A DNA stretch of 64,000 nucleotides from Mucor racemosus (GCA_027405735.1 JAPEHQ010000004.1:1984001-2048000); one strand, 5' to 3'; counted from the first letter of the stretch, positions 1 to 14,234 are shown. Notes: a model not told the origin generated them from the letters alone. Numbers and translations are program-made.

Positions 1-310
1 CATCGTTTCATTGAACAATAAATCTGCTATTCAAAAGAATCATATGCAGATGAACAATCTGATACGGACAAAATGCGATAATGATATTTAATAGCTGCGT
101 ACCTATACACAAATGCAATATTCAGTGCATCTGATCCATATCTCTGTTTCAAAAATGGTTGAAAAAGGTTGCACAACATATAACCTTTTAGTTACACCCC
201 TCTTTCTTTTTACTTTCTTCCCTCCTCATCCCCTTAATTTTCAAGATATAATAAAAAAAAAAGCATAAAGTTACACATTTCTTTCTTGTATTAAACAAAT
301 AAATAAATAT
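1..310. other. Upstream region of the first FAB1 gene
   Basis: No gene is seen here. A pyrimidine-rich stretch at about 197-240 (runs of C and T) lies some 70-110 bases before the ATG at 311, as is common in fungal promoters. The last 60 bases are A/T-rich and should hold the 5' leader. I could not place a TATA box with confidence. Confidence 0.4.
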
Positions 311-3300
311 ATGGAAAAGATCGGTAGATTAGAAGATGATCCATCTTCTTTGACATCCTTTAATTTCATTCCAGAAGGAGATGAAGAAGGCTTAATATCA
401 AAAATATTCTCGAAGTTTAAAACTGCTGTCTCAGGTCCAAATCAACAGATAACATCACCGTCATCTTCTACACGTACCATTTCTATAGTATTATCAAATG
501 AAAGTGGTATGATTACAGATCAAGTGGTACCTGAACAACATTTCGTTACCATGGAAAAGACACAATCCAATACTACAATTACTTCATCGTCCGCCATGAC
601 AACTGATACCATCACACCTTCTCCTTCCGTTATTGCCGCTGCTGTTGCTACGGGCGTATCTACAGCAACGGAATCAAATACCAGCAATACATTGCCATTG
701 CCTATACATACCCAGAATTCTACTAGTGCCAATAATTATGCAAGTACAACAACAACAAACACAGCATCTTCTTCGGCATTATCATCCACTCCGAAACAAG
801 ACAAAGACGTTTTAATGAAGAAAACTACACCTGCTGTTACAAATACAGATAACTCCAATTTATCTAGTAGCCTTACTACGCCAACTATTATTAAAACAAC
901 ACCATCTACTCCTGCTGTTCCACTGCCTAAACATAAACACATTATTATTGATGAAGATCAAAATCAGCAACAACAAATACCATCTAGTATGCTTATACCC
1001 TTAACAAAAACTTCTTCTATTGACAGTGATACACAATCTGTAATGACAACTTTCTCTGTTTCCAACACAAATTCTCTAAGCCGCATTCTAAATCGATTGA
1101 GAGGTGGCGAATCTTTAGATAGCAATAAAGATTTCTGGATGCCAGATGAACAATGCAAAGAGTGTAACAATTGTAATGCTCCGTTTAATCTTTTTCGAAG
1201 AAAACATCATTGTCGAACATGCGGTAAAGTTGTGATTTTGTTGAAGTACCTTGTTTTTGGTTATTAATATTAAAATATAGGCAGAATTTTTTGCTCTAAA
1301 TGTCTCAGTAACAATATTCATACAAGCCATTCTCTTCGAGTTTGTAACGATTGTTACAGTAAATTTATGGAAGGCTATCGAGCAGATGATACTATCTCAC
1401 TCCATGATGGATATTCTTATTCTTCAGTAGTAGTTGATGGCACGTTGTCATCTTCTTTACAACCTCAACAACAACAATTGCAAAAATCATCCTTCTTGAT
1501 TCCGACTAGTGGCGATGACGATAGTAGTGATGAAGAATTGGAATTTGACAGATCAACAAATAGTTTTGATATGCAAAGACCATTGGATATTCACTTTTCA
1601 CAATCAACCTCATCCCATCATACTGCTAGCGATTCTGATATTGGATTCAAAAAGTTATTAACAAATACATTTTTGAGAACTACACCGAGATCAAGGACTA
1701 GCACCATGAATTCCTTGGGAATTGATACAAGTGTAGCTGCATTAGAAGGTGTGAGACAGCAACAACAGCAATCACAACAACAAATGAATTCACCAATGCC
1801 ATTTAGACGCAATTCGTTTATTGTCACACCAATTCATCATGATCCTTCTTCATCAACAAACAATAATCACCTTACATTTTTACAGCAACAGCAACAACAA
1901 TTGCAGCAACAATTAATGATGCAGCAACAACAGCAACTGCAACAAGGAGACTATTATGAAGGTGGTAATGGTAGTGGAAATGGTAGCAGCAGTGGTGGTG
2001 GTGAAGACGATGATTTACGACGAAATCCTCGTAATTTACTAAACTTTTGGGGTGGTACTGGAGAAAGACCTAGTTCAGGAATATTCAACAACTTTTCATT
2101 TGAAGATTATCATTTAGATTCACCAATGCCCAAACCAATAATGAGTACAAGTACAAGTACAATCAATAAGACATCTTCTTGGTTTATGCGACCATCAAAT
2201 GATCATCGCTCAAATAGCATTATCCGTCGACGATTAAGTTTAACCGAGACCAATAGCGTTGGCATTATAGGTGCGACAGGGAATAATATGGCTAGTGTAG
2301 GTGGTAGTAGTGGTAGTAATAGCGGTGGAAGCGGAAATAACAGCAATTTGAATAGCGGAAGCTCAACATCTTCTAATCGCCATATTCGAGTACGAACTAA
2401 AAGTTTGATGCGAAATACACCTATTACAATGCTAGATCAAAGTGATAATAGTAGCACAGGAGGAGGATATGAAAGTCCTGGTAGTGCTAGTAATAGAAAC
2501 TCTTTTTATCAACCTTTAACACCATCTACATCTACACCCACAACAAATGCTACGACAAATGCTGCAACAATTACCAAAAGTACACCTGATTTGGATCAAT
2601 TGCGAGCACAAATTTTATCAGTTTCTGCCTTAACATCTCATCCTGTGACAGTAGCAACTCACCATCAATGGGACCCATCCTTTATTTACCTTATGCGTAA
2701 CATTATTGCACATTTGTTAGACGAAGGAGGTTTACCACTTTCTGATTGGGAAGAAGTCATGATGAAACTTTTGTTGGTTATCGCAGATCAAGTTCAACCA
2801 CACATCAGAATCCGGGATACATTTAATATGAACCATTATGTCAAGATTAAGAAAGTGCCTGGGGGTTTACCCAAGGATAGTTTCTCTGTTAGTGGTGTTG
2901 TTCTTTCAAAGAGTGTGGCTCATAAAGATATGATGCGTAAAGTTCGAAATCCTTCGATTTTGATATTGAATTTTGATCTCGACGGATTTGGAGGAGCAAG
3001 TAATAATGTGCCGTTTACAGCAGCAACATCATCATCTGCTGCTTCAACCATGACTGCAGATGGAACAAATAATCCACCACGCCAGGAATATCTCAAATTT
3101 GATCGTTTGTTGGCTTGGGAAAAGGAACACATGAATTCATTGATTTCAGAAATTATTGGATTGAAACCTCATATTGTTTTGATTGCTGCTCATGCTCCAC
3201 GAACCATTATTGAGCGTTTGAATAAAGCAAAAATCGTAGTAGCTTACAATATCAAGAAACAAAAATTAGATGCTATTGCTCGTTGTGCTGATGCTACTGT

Positions 3301-6300
3301 ATTTAATTACAAAAATGAACTATGGAATGCCAAAATGATGATGCCTGGTAAATGTGGTAATTTTGAGCCATTGACCATTATGCATGAATACCTACCAAAC
3401 CGTAGAAAGACTTTTCTCATGTTTCATGATTGCCCAAAAGAACGAGGCGCAACTATTGTATTACGTGGTGGAGATCTCAAGACATTGGCTACTGTCAAAT
3501 ATATCATGAATTTCATGGTCAAGGTTGTAAATAATATCAATTTGGAAGCCCAATTGAGGAAAGATTTCATTGAGTTGCGTCGATATAATCAACCCATGTA
3601 TGCCGAAGATAATGCTTATTATAATAATGCAATTGGAGTTGATGAAGATGGAGGCACAATGACGGAAAATAGTCATATTGGCGATGATGATTCTTCAACA
3701 CTACATCAACATCCTATCAGGGCAAACGGTGGTAGATCAACAACTGTATCGTCTTATCATCAAGAAGGAATTGGAGGCTCTTCATCTGATCCGTTTCAGA
3801 TTGACACACAAAGCGTATCTGCATTATCTGTAGCAGAATCTCAAATTACTGTAAATACTGTAGATGTAGTTGCTGCAAAAAAGAAATCGCAACAACAATA
3901 TCAACAAGCAACTGTCATTGTTGAAGATGATGATATATGTCTTACCGCTATCAATGCAGTTTTAAAGAAATATCAAAATACAACATTATCAATTTCTCCA
4001 GGTGTTACATTACCTGTACCTCATATCTTACTTAAATTGAGAGAATCACAGAAAAAGTTGATTGGATTGATTCGTGAGCGATTGGGAGTTAACATTACAG
4101 GCACTGTATTGGCAGATAGCAACAATAGCACAACATTGGCATCACCTACATCGCCTAGTGTAGTTGCAGATGTTGAAAAGCAAGCACTGAACAAACCTAT
4201 CATACCTCCAATCCCTACTGATCTTATGATGATGCATGATTATCTCAAAGCATTTGATGCTTATTTAGACCATGATTTAGAGTATAGACACTACCAAGAT
4301 CTTCATTTGCAATGTTGGTTATTATTCAAAAGGTACATTGGAGAGATTCACCAGTATTTGACACCTGTACATCATCAACAGATTATAGTACGTCGTACAA
4401 CAAATCCAATGGATAACCATAGTTTCCCCTGTGAAAAAGCAATGCTTGATCCTTATGATTATTATAACCCTATGGGAGATTGTACATTAGGACAATATAT
4501 TCTGAATTCCATCAAGGATGCTTATACAAAATGTAGCTCTAAAATGTGTGGTGGACCTTTGATTTTCCATGACAGAACCTATTCTCATGGAAATGCACAG
4601 ATCAAAGTGCAAGTGTTCTTGGAAGATGATAATGGAGAGGATGAACTCGTAGAAGAGAAAATAGATATTAGTCGCGATGAATATTTACGCAGAATCCCAA
4701 TTTTGATCTGTACTCATTGCAATTTTTGTAATATTACGCATAATTGGAAACCAATGTCTGATCTATTGCAAAGATATTCGTTTGGCAAGTTTCTGGAGCT
4801 TTTGTTTTATCAATCTGAATCGATTCCACTTTATGATGAAGCAAATGATGGTGGTGCTAATGAATATTTTGGTGAAGATGGCAATCCTAATGGAGGTATA
4901 GGATGTCCTCATGGATTTTATCGTGATCATACAATATCCTTCCGCTATCAAAATCTGTCAGTCAATTTCACGCATGCCATGGTACAAGTAGTAGAAGTAA
5001 ATCCTCCTCCATTGCATTTACGATTCAGTCTCAAACAACAAATGCAACTTAAAGATGCTTCTTTAGATTCAACTCGGTCCAAGATTGCAAGATTTTTTGA
5101 TTCTATTATTGAAAGAAACAAGGCATTTTCTTATGATATTGTACAGCCAAATATGGTTGATCTCTGTAAAGAATATTTGCAAGAGCTCTCACAAGAAGCA
5201 CTCAAAAACAAGAAGAATCTATTACAAAAGTTACAAATGGAATACGCAACAAGTGCACCAACAGATACATTACAATTGAATAACGTACTTGCAGATTTAC
5301 AAAATCATGCGGTTGCTTGGGACCTGAAATACATTGATTTTGCCAGAAGATTTGTTAGACCTGAAAGAGAATTAAGACGTTTGACCACAAATCATTTGCG
5401 TAAAATGTTTCCTGCCGAGAGCTTATACAATAGTAGCAATACGCCAATTGTCTCCAACTTGAATCTTCGTACAAAGCGAGCCATTGAAGCTGCAGATCTA
5501 CCTCTTTTGGATGTTGAGTTAGATCAAGAATCTGTCATGGTACCCTATGGAGTTTCAGGCATTGCAATTACACCACCTTCAACGGAGGATTCTAATTTCA
5601 GTTTCAGAGAACAACCAGGCCTTGGGGAATCACCTACAGAATCATATCCATGGTTTGATGAAGTTAAAAGATTTGATCAAATGTTTATGCAAGATAGTAG
5701 AAAACCAGATCAAAATAACAGTAATGATAGCCTTGTTGGTAATAGTTACAATTCACAAGTTAATAATAGTGGCAATAGCAACAAAGAAGGACAACAGCAA
5801 CAACAAATCAAAAAGAAATTCAGCACTGATAGCTATAATGAATCAAATTCTAGACGGCCTTCATCTCCACAATTGTCTTTGACCCTAGATGATAATGATG
5901 ATTCCCGTGATTTGGATCCAAGTGTAGCTCGTCGTTTATCTCTTGAACTTATGAAAGATGCCCCAAAAAAGAAAAAGGAAGCTGAAGATAAGAAACAGAA
6001 AGAGCAACAAGAAAAGTTGCAGCAGCAGCAAAAAGAAGAGGAGAAACGAAAGATTAAACAAAACTACTTACAAGATTCTAGAATCTTGGAAACAAGCCAG
6101 ACTGCAGATACACCACCATCTGCTGTAACACCTCCTTCTACTCCAATGACAGATTCACTTACTGTCGTAGCTAAACCTTTAATTCAAGATTCGAATCAAT
6201 CCCGACTTATTAGACAAGCAGCTGCGTTGCCCATCTTATCTTCAACAGCATATAAACGTTTAGCTGGCCTATTACCTGATCCAATGGTAGGAAAATCTAA

Positions 6301-9300
6301 AAGCTCTCCATCACCAGGTAATTACCTTCCAAGTCAACAACAAAAAGCTACACCATATCAGAAATTATTGGAGCAAAGTAATAATAAAAGCAAGAACCGT
6401 AAATCTCAATTTTATGAATCTTCGTCTAATCATTTAATAGAACACCCTTCTCAACAACAGCACCATCAACTACAACAACAACATGATGCATTTCCATTTC
6501 CTACATCAGATGGACCAACGCCTCAAAAACCTGCATTTTATCGTGGATCTCCATATACTGCCAAAATGCCTGAAAGATCATCTATTGCATACAGATATGG
6601 TTTCATGTCTGGACTAAATAACAAGATGCCCATGCCAGAAAGAAGATTAGGAGCTACTAATATAACACATCCCGTTAGTAGCGCATTAGCAGCTGCACAG
6701 GTTGCTCAGCACGCTGCTCAAGTTGCCGCAGCTGCAAAAACTGCCAATGCAAAAGCTTTAGCTTCTTCCTCTTCTTCTGCATCTCATAAGGGCGAAGAAG
6801 TTCAAGACATTTCCATCGCTAGACCAAGGTCAAGAACAATGGCTATTGTAGGTGGTTCCTCGAGCAGTTTATTACCGGGACAACAGCAATCTTCTAGTAG
6901 ACTTCGAGTTGGTGGTCGTATTCCAGTACCTACATCTAATTTACTAGCTCATCCTTCAAGTTCAGCTATCGCTTCCGCTGCTTCAAATAGTAAACATTCT
7001 AATAACCACAAATTCGCTTATGCTGGTGCTGGTATTTCACATCTTCCTGTACCCATTGCATCTCCTCATCATCAAAATACCCAATATCAAAGACACCATC
7101 GAAAATTATCAGAAGGAAAATTAACAACAAGAACAATACGTCAACGATTACATAGTAAAGCTTCACTTGAACCCTATACCAAGATTAAAGAAATGATAGG
7201 TGGTGATGATGATGACGAAGATAATGATATAGACAGATCATCTGTTTCTTCCTCCTCCTCCTCTTCTAGTTCTGACGACGATGAAGAAGAAGATGATGAT
7301 GATAGTACCGTGTTATTGATTGATGATAATGTTTGTCAAGATGATTTGGTGGGTTCTATTTCTTCTGATGAAGAAGGAGACGACAATGATCATGATGATT
7401 TATTACCTTTTCGATATAATACGTTCTCCCTGACTTTTACTGATGAATATGACGAATCTTTGGGTCGCGAAATTGTTCCCAGTCTATTGGAATTAGAACA
7501 GTTTCATAGAGAACATCAATTGCAAATGTCTAGAAATACATTGCCCTTTTTAAGTCTTGAAAGTGGAATGGTTGTTGATAGAAAGAATGAAGATTTAGAA
7601 TTGAAAGGTGGTAGTTCTGCCATGTTGGAAGCAGCCGCATTGCTAAAATCGTCGAATGTGGGATTAGGTAATTTGTAAAAATTAGAATACTTTTGAAGGA
7701 TAATGTTTGACTAACATGTCTAGGTCCTTCTAATCTAGATTGGTCAACTAATACAAGCGGAAGAAACTCTATTATGAAAGCTATTACCTATGTTCTTGCA
7801 GAGAAAAGCATTAGCAATTTGGCTCCATTGGAGTATCCATTGTAAGTATCTAGGAATCAACTCTTTGTCCGTATTCTAATTTTTTATCTATAGTTCTCCA
7901 AATGAGCATATATTTGCAGATTCAAATATCCTTGTAAGAGAAGACGAGCCAAGCAGTATTATTTCATATATGTTGGGTAGCACATTTTATAACGAGAAAC
8001 TTCAAAGAAAACAAGAGCTACGAATGTCCAAAGCTGAGATCTTTGATGCAAACAACAAGGAAAAGGCAGCAGATGCAACAGCAGAAAGTAAGCCATTCTT
8101 TTCGGAAATGTTTCCCGAAACAGACGAGAGAGAAAAACCGTGGCGATTTAGTAAGTAACATTTAGATTAAATTATCGTTGTGTGTTTCTAAACATTTATA
8201 TAAATGAATAGGTTTCCAAGGCGGATCAACAAGCTTTTCATGCAAGATTTATTTTGCAGAGCAATTTGATATGCTTAGAAAGAGTTGTGGTTGTGATGAA
8301 ATATTTATTTCATCGCTTGCTAGATGTACACCATGGGATACTGCCGGTGGAAAGTCAGGATCTATATTCTTGAAAACCAAAGGTAATATTTGCTCAGCGT
8401 TAAATTAAGCGGCACTGAAGTAACTCATTGCCTTTAATAGATGAGCGTTTCTTGATTAAGCAAATATCAAAATATGAAATGGATGCGTTTTTGGGCTCTG
8501 CAAATAAATACTTTTTATATATGTTTAATGAAGTATTTGACAAGGGCGTAAGTATAAACATGTGTATGGATATCTAGCATGTCTAAAAGTATAAACCTTT
8601 ATAGATCCCTACCGTTCTATGCAAGATTTTCGGATTATACCGTATTGGTTTTTATAATAATGTTAGTGGAAAGTCTATGAAGATGGATATTCTCGTAATG
8701 GAGAACTTGTTTTACGATACATCTGTGAAGAAAGTGTTTGATTTAAAGGGTTCTATGAGAAACCGATATGCCGAAAAGACTGGAAAAGATGTTGAAGTAT
8801 TTTTAGATGAAAATCTGGTTGAAAGTAAGCACTACATTATTCCCCTCTCATTAACTATAATTAAGTATACTTAATTGTTTCTATACAATTCAATAGTCAT
8901 CAGTAAAACACCTCTGTACATGCGAGTGGATACAAAATGCAATCTTTCCGATTCGCTGTATAACGACACGCAATTTTTACTGTCTCTTGATGTCATGGAT
9001 TACTCTCTTCTAGTCGGATTTGATGAAGATACAAATGAAATTATTGTTGGTATAGTTGGTAAGTTTATACACATATTCTCCATCACTATCATCATGTAAT
9101 AATCTGCCAATATAGACTTTATTCGTACATTTACTTGGGATAAAAAGCTCGAAAGTTGGGTGAAGGAATCAGGCATGCTGGGTGGTGGTAAAAAGGACCC
9201 CACTATTGTTTCGCCAAGAATGTATAGAAAACGTTTTAGATCTGCAATTGATCTTTATTTCTGTATGATACCTGATTTTTGGACACATATCTTAGATTAA
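311..9300 (+). CDS. fab1: FAB1/PIKfyve phosphatidylinositol-3-phosphate 5-kinase, paralog 1
   Basis: Makes PI(3,5)P2 from PI3P on endosome and vacuole membranes. Nine exons keep one frame to give 2839 aa: 311-1223, 1281-7667, 7724-7841, 7894-8150, 8212-8382, 8441-8547, 8605-8824, 8897-9058, 9116-9300. Introns are 52-72 bp with GT...AG ends. Domains in order: a FYVE zinc finger at about residues 277-345 ([24 protein letters not shown]), split by intron 1; long Gln/Ser/Asn-rich linkers; a TCP-1/chaperonin-like domain at about 820-1060 ([11 protein letters not shown]); a Cys-rich region near 1370-1500 ([14 protein letters not shown]); and a C-terminal PIPK kinase from about 2440 ([38 protein letters not shown]). 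All kinase motifs look intact. The protein is longer than yeast Fab1 because of low-complexity inserts, including acidic and Ser runs near 7200-7400. A poly(A) signal AATAAA lies at about 9348. A second copy lies at 44250-51948. Confidence 0.95.
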
Positions 9301-10295
9301 GGAGTGGTGCATACAATGCTTTGAATCAGTTGTAGGTTTATTTTGTAAATAAAAGAGAATTACGCCTGCAATAAATGTGGTAGTAATCTGTGTGTAATAA
9401 ATATTATGATTATATTTTGTCGTACGTCAATGTACGATTTTATCGATCTTTAATAATTTAGAAACAAATTATTCGATTCACATACATCCAACTTATATAA
9501 TCCATAATGTGATGTTTTATATGTCTTGGTGGAAACGTATTTTATTCCAATATAATGATATCAGCTACATGTTGAATGTAGACAATATACACTTTATTTG
9601 TAGAAGTATCCGAATTTTCAAAAATTAAAATTCAAGTAAAAAATACATAAATGAAATCAACAACAGAGGATGAATATAGAAAAATATGGAAAGAAAAAGT
9701 TTGGTGCATTGTTATTGATTTAAAATAAATGTATATATATTTGGGATGGTAATCACCTTAATGGGCTATGACTAAAGTTTGGAGCAGTTGTACCTGGAAT
9801 TCTGGGCGAAGAATCGACATGTCTTTCTATATATTCAATAGAAAGCATGGGCAGCATCAAGATGATCTTAGATAACTAAGGAACTGGGAACTGACTTGCA
9901 GGATAAGGTAGATTTGCTTTATATAGCTTGTAAATGTGCATAAGAGAAATAATGATGAAAAACAAAATTGATTATAGGATGTATTTATACCAAATGCTCT
10001 TGCTGTCCTTCTTATCAAAAAAATGTCTCTGTATCTAACCCGATTTATTGCGGTTTTCTCATGGATGTAGAGTATATAACCTGATTCAATTGTAATTTTC
10101 TCATGGACGTCAGCTCTAAAGTGCGATAATATAGGTATAAAGTCTCATAGAACCTGATTTAAATATATCTCTTCTCAAGGATCTCGGCTCTAGATTTTGA
10201 TATATGTATAAATACTTTGACCACATTAACATGGAAATATGGTTTATTTATAATAAACTGCTGTATGGGCCAAACTGTACTGTAGCTAAAATTAG
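9301..10295. other. Intergenic region with degenerate ~72-bp tandem units
   Basis: This is the 3' side of the first FAB1 gene, with AATAAA motifs near 9348 and 9371. No coding sequence is seen. At about 10037-10220 three diverged units each begin AACC(C/T)GATT and carry TTCTCA(T/A)GGA about 15-20 bases later. The second and third units start about 73 bases apart (10078 and 10151). These are weak old tandem repeats of unknown origin. Confidence 0.4.
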
Positions 10296-10460
10296 AAATG
10301 TTTATTATGTTTATGTTTATGATATTGGTGAGGTAAGAAGACTAAAATTCAATGTAAATCACCACTAACGCAATAATTATAAATTGAGGCTATATTATCA
10401 TCAAATAATCTACCACATAATATTAACATGTATAAAGTTTTACAGTAGTAATAAGCTTGA
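10296..10460 (+). pseudogene. Dynein intermediate chain exon end and intron, left edge of repeat R1
   Basis: At about 10306-10326 the plus strand reads VYVYDIGE, followed by a GTAAG donor-like sequence. The next ~120 bases match, by eye, the intron-like sequence that follows VYVYDISE in the dynein intermediate chain fragment at 61070-61330 (minus strand). Upstream of 10296 the coding match stops. R1 and R5 thus share a piece of host gene at the same edge. The call depends on the clearer copy at 61131-61330. Confidence 0.5.
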
Positions 10461-12231
10461 ATCAAGTGGATATACCACCGTAAATTCTTGAAAAAGTTCT
10501 CCAGTATTATAAAATCTCTTATTTTTAAGACTTACAAGGCTTATAAGCGGAATATTAATTTAGAAAATTATTTTTGTCCAGATCATCAATTTTGACATTT
10601 TTTAATTTTTTTTTTCTGATTTTGCAAATCTAGAGTTAATTATACTACCAATTATAAAAACAAAAAATATACACATATACAGAATTTAGCGCTCTATTTG
10701 CTCAGTAAAAAATAACAAACATTTTTATTCCAAAATATTGCATGAAAATCCCTTAACCAAAAATCCGTTTTTGGGGCAAAAGTACAAATTTTCATTATTT
10801 AACATTTAATATTAAGCTTTTATAAAATGTGTATAACTTATGGCTACAACTTTCTCTCACAATGTAGTATATTTAAACGTTGATTTTGGTATCAAAATTT
10901 GTTTTTTCTGTTTTTTGATCAAAATCATGAGTGCTGGTAAGGATAAAATGAGCCCCGAAAATGTCCGCTACAAAATCTTAATTTTCAGACCATATGTGGT
11001 TAAATATAAAAAAAGTTAAAAAAAAAGAAACACTTTTTTATTTAAAACTTAGATATACCATAGTATAAGAGACTTAGCCGTTCAATCGTGCTATGCTTAA
11101 TTACGGCGTCGCTCTACGGGCTCTCTTTTGCAATTTTTTAATGAATGTATGATATGACTGACGGTTTTCTGGTAGAAAAATGTATGTTTGTATGTCAACA
11201 GATATTGCCTATCTCGTTCAGTTTATGGTTTATGTGCTGTAATGCTGCTTTTACATTGGCTGAAATATGCAATTTAGCAGGGTTTTATTTGCGCTAAATA
11301 ATGTAATGCCTTGAAAATTCTTTTCTACGTGTGTTGTTTCTCTCTTTTTGTTTTCATATTCCAAGGATATATTCACCGTTTGATAAGGCATATCAGACCA
11401 TCAAGCTTGTATTGCTCTACATTAACAACGTATTGAATTGTATTGTCTATAATTTATATTCATAAAAACAAATGTAATTTAAAAACCCATTCCAGTAGAA
11501 AATGCAATGGAATTTTGAGAACTGCACAATACTCATATACAAACCAATTTGTGCCCATACGATCAACTCATTATGCTCATGGGCAGATTTTATTATTATG
11601 CACAAATAGGGACAATGATTAATAATATGCTTATGGGCAATTCTACTATTATGCACACATGGGATTAATGTCATGCACCTGGACAGAATCTAATATCGTG
11701 CACATACAGATTTCTTGTTGTGCTCGTGCGCCGTTTCGTTTGTTGTGCCTATGTGCATCTTGGTATCTTTTTAACCATCATATTCAGTGTACACAACGGC
11801 TCAGGCCATAGTGTGCAGCACACCTGGGCACAACGAAATCATCTTGTACAGCACAGGTCGGCCGTAGTGATAGTGATTTGGAAAATTTGGATATCATCAG
11901 ACTTGAATGAATTTATATTTAGTAATCTTCTAGTTTTGACTTTTGGGCACATTGCTATTGATTTTTTAATATTTTAAGGGGTAAATCATGCAGAGCATTG
12001 GCCATAAAGGATTGATGTCAAGTGTGACAATATCGACCTTTTGGAAAATGGTTGTTTACTATTGTTTTATCTATTTTATGTAATAACCTTGAATTAAAGG
12101 GTAATTTTTATATGATTAAATCTTATTTATATTGATAGTGCAACTTCAATATAGATGAGTAGTTGACTAAATTGGTATCTTTGTTCATTATCATTATTGA
12201 TTTGGTTAGAATCATCCTATTTTGATATATA

Positions 12232-13876
12232 CAGTGACCCCCAAAACTGTCCCAATGTTTCCTAGTTTTGAGTTTAGTATGATTTTCAGGTACAACAAAT
12301 ATATTTAAAGTACGACATATTTTATATATTTCGGAAGATCAATTAATTTCCTTTTATATTAAACTAAAAAAATCTCGAATTTCATTGGTCCGCTATATTT
12401 ATACCCTGTCTGGGACAGCATATGCATTGGGACAGTTTTGAGAGCTTACGCGGGAAAAAATATAATCCTATTTAATAGTCCGTCCAAAGGCCGTTTCTTT
12501 CCAAATATACTTTCACACAATTGGGCATGCTATCAAAAACTTTTTGGCACTCCTCCTGTTTAATGGTGTTGTACCAAACCTCAGTTACACGCTCCGAAAG
12601 ATCAAGGATTCATTTGGGCGCTGTTTTGTACTCATTAAGCCTCCTCTTTAATAAGATCCACATATTTTCGATCGGATTCAAGTCAGGAGATAGCGGAGAC
12701 CAATTTATTACTTCATAGTCTTGATCCAATAGATATTCCTTGACTAAATTTGACGTATGCTTTGGAGCATTGTCATGCTGGAAAATGATCTGATCACGAC
12801 GAAGGCCTAATTTATCCAAAGTAAAATTGAAAGTCCGCTCCAAATCGTCTTCAAAGATTTGTTTATACAAATGTCGATCCACAGTACCCTCAATTCTGCA
12901 TATCTATCGAACTCCGGCATACGTAATGGCCCTCCAAAACATGACACTCCCACCGCCATCTATAACGGTCATCTTCACATAATTAGATTTCAAGCTCTCA
13001 CCGTCTCAAATCCAAAGCCAGCTTCTTCCATTTAAGTTAAATCTATTAATGTTGGTCTCATCTGATCAAATCACCCTTTTCCGTTCGTCGGAAGTCCAAT
13101 CCTTGCGAAGATGACACCATTCTAAACGCCTTTTAATATTAGCCGGAGACAGCATAGGTTTTTTAGGCTTGATAATTGCTCCTATGCTCCCCCTACGGAG
13201 CGATTTCGGACAGTTTCCGGGCTTTTATTAACTCCGAAATTACTCTCAAGTAGTTTAAAATGTTACTTGAATTTTTGACTGCTTTTTTTGTTGCTTGGCG
13301 AACACAAAACCTTTCATCAGATTCAAACAGCAATTTAAGTCGACCCCTTTTAGACACACCCAAACTTGTGCAACACCGTTTTTTAATTTTTTCCATAACA
13401 GGCTTACCTACATGCAATATTTCCGCAACTTGGCGCACTGATTTACCGGTGTTTAAAAGACTAATGGCATCATTCTCCTTATTCTCCTGAAGTTTTTTCA
13501 TATTAATTTTCAATAGGCCAAAGCACCAGAATCTGTATATGAAATATGCATCTTTTTTATTTTCTTTACCCAATTAGGTGTTTATTTACTGATTTCCAAG
13601 CGCTCAAGATACTAGTGCAAATTATGGTTCTACAATCATCGATTATCTAAAAATCAAAAATGGCTCTCAAAACTGTCCCAATGCATATACTGTCCCAAAT
13701 TGGGTATAAATTCAATTGACCAATAAAATTCGAGATTTTTTTAATTTAATATAAAAGGAAATTAATTGATCTTCCGAAATATATAAAATATGTCGTACTT
13801 TAAATATATTTGTTGCACCTGAAAATCATACTAAACTTAAAACTAAGAAACATTGGGACAGTTTTGGGGGTCACTG
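12232..13876 (-). mobile_element. Tc1/mariner DD34E element, inactive, with TA duplication
   Basis: The element is 1645 bp. It has inverted repeats of about 215 bp (12232-12446 and 13663-13876) beginning CAGTGACCCCCAAAACTGTC, and is flanked by TA at 12230-12231 and 13877-13878. Each inverted repeat also holds an inner, oppositely oriented copy of the terminal motif (CATTGGGACAGTTTTGAGAG). The sister copy R2 keeps the empty site (GATATATATGTCATTT on the R1 strand, near 18515-18535), which proves the insertion. The transposase runs on the minus strand from about 13573 (helix-turn-helix region with SVRQVAEILHVGKP) to 12610 (QHDNAPKHT and PDLNPIENMW). By count there are 34 residues between the second Asp and the Glu. 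The first Asp lies in SDETNINRF near 13045. Stop codons and frame breaks between the parts make it a pseudogene. Confidence 0.93.
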
Positions 13877-14234
13877 TATGTCATTTGTGTGATAGTGGAT
13901 TGCACCGTATTCAAGGGTGCTATCATCTACACGACATGTATGGTTCAAAAAGGGGTTTCATATTTTTAGCATGCGTTTGTTATTGTGTTGAATTGAAGGG
14001 TTTGTTTATTATTGTTGTTCACATTTCAAGTTACACCATTTTTTATGAGCAACACCTGAAAGTTATAATAGGTTAATTTATTATTATGAAGCTTTTTTTA
14101 CTATGTAATTTCTCTGCAAGCCCTATTTATAATTGACTATTGTGTTTCTAATTTACTTTCCCCCTCTCTTTTAAAAAAATTATTAACTGTTAATCTAACA
14201 ACCAACATCTGATATTTCTCATTTTGGTAAACTG

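Noticed and set aside
11447..11977. Open frames on both strands within repeat R1, with partners at 18773-19270
   Set aside because: They recur only because the DNA is duplicated. Composition is odd, both strands are open, and no domain is seen.
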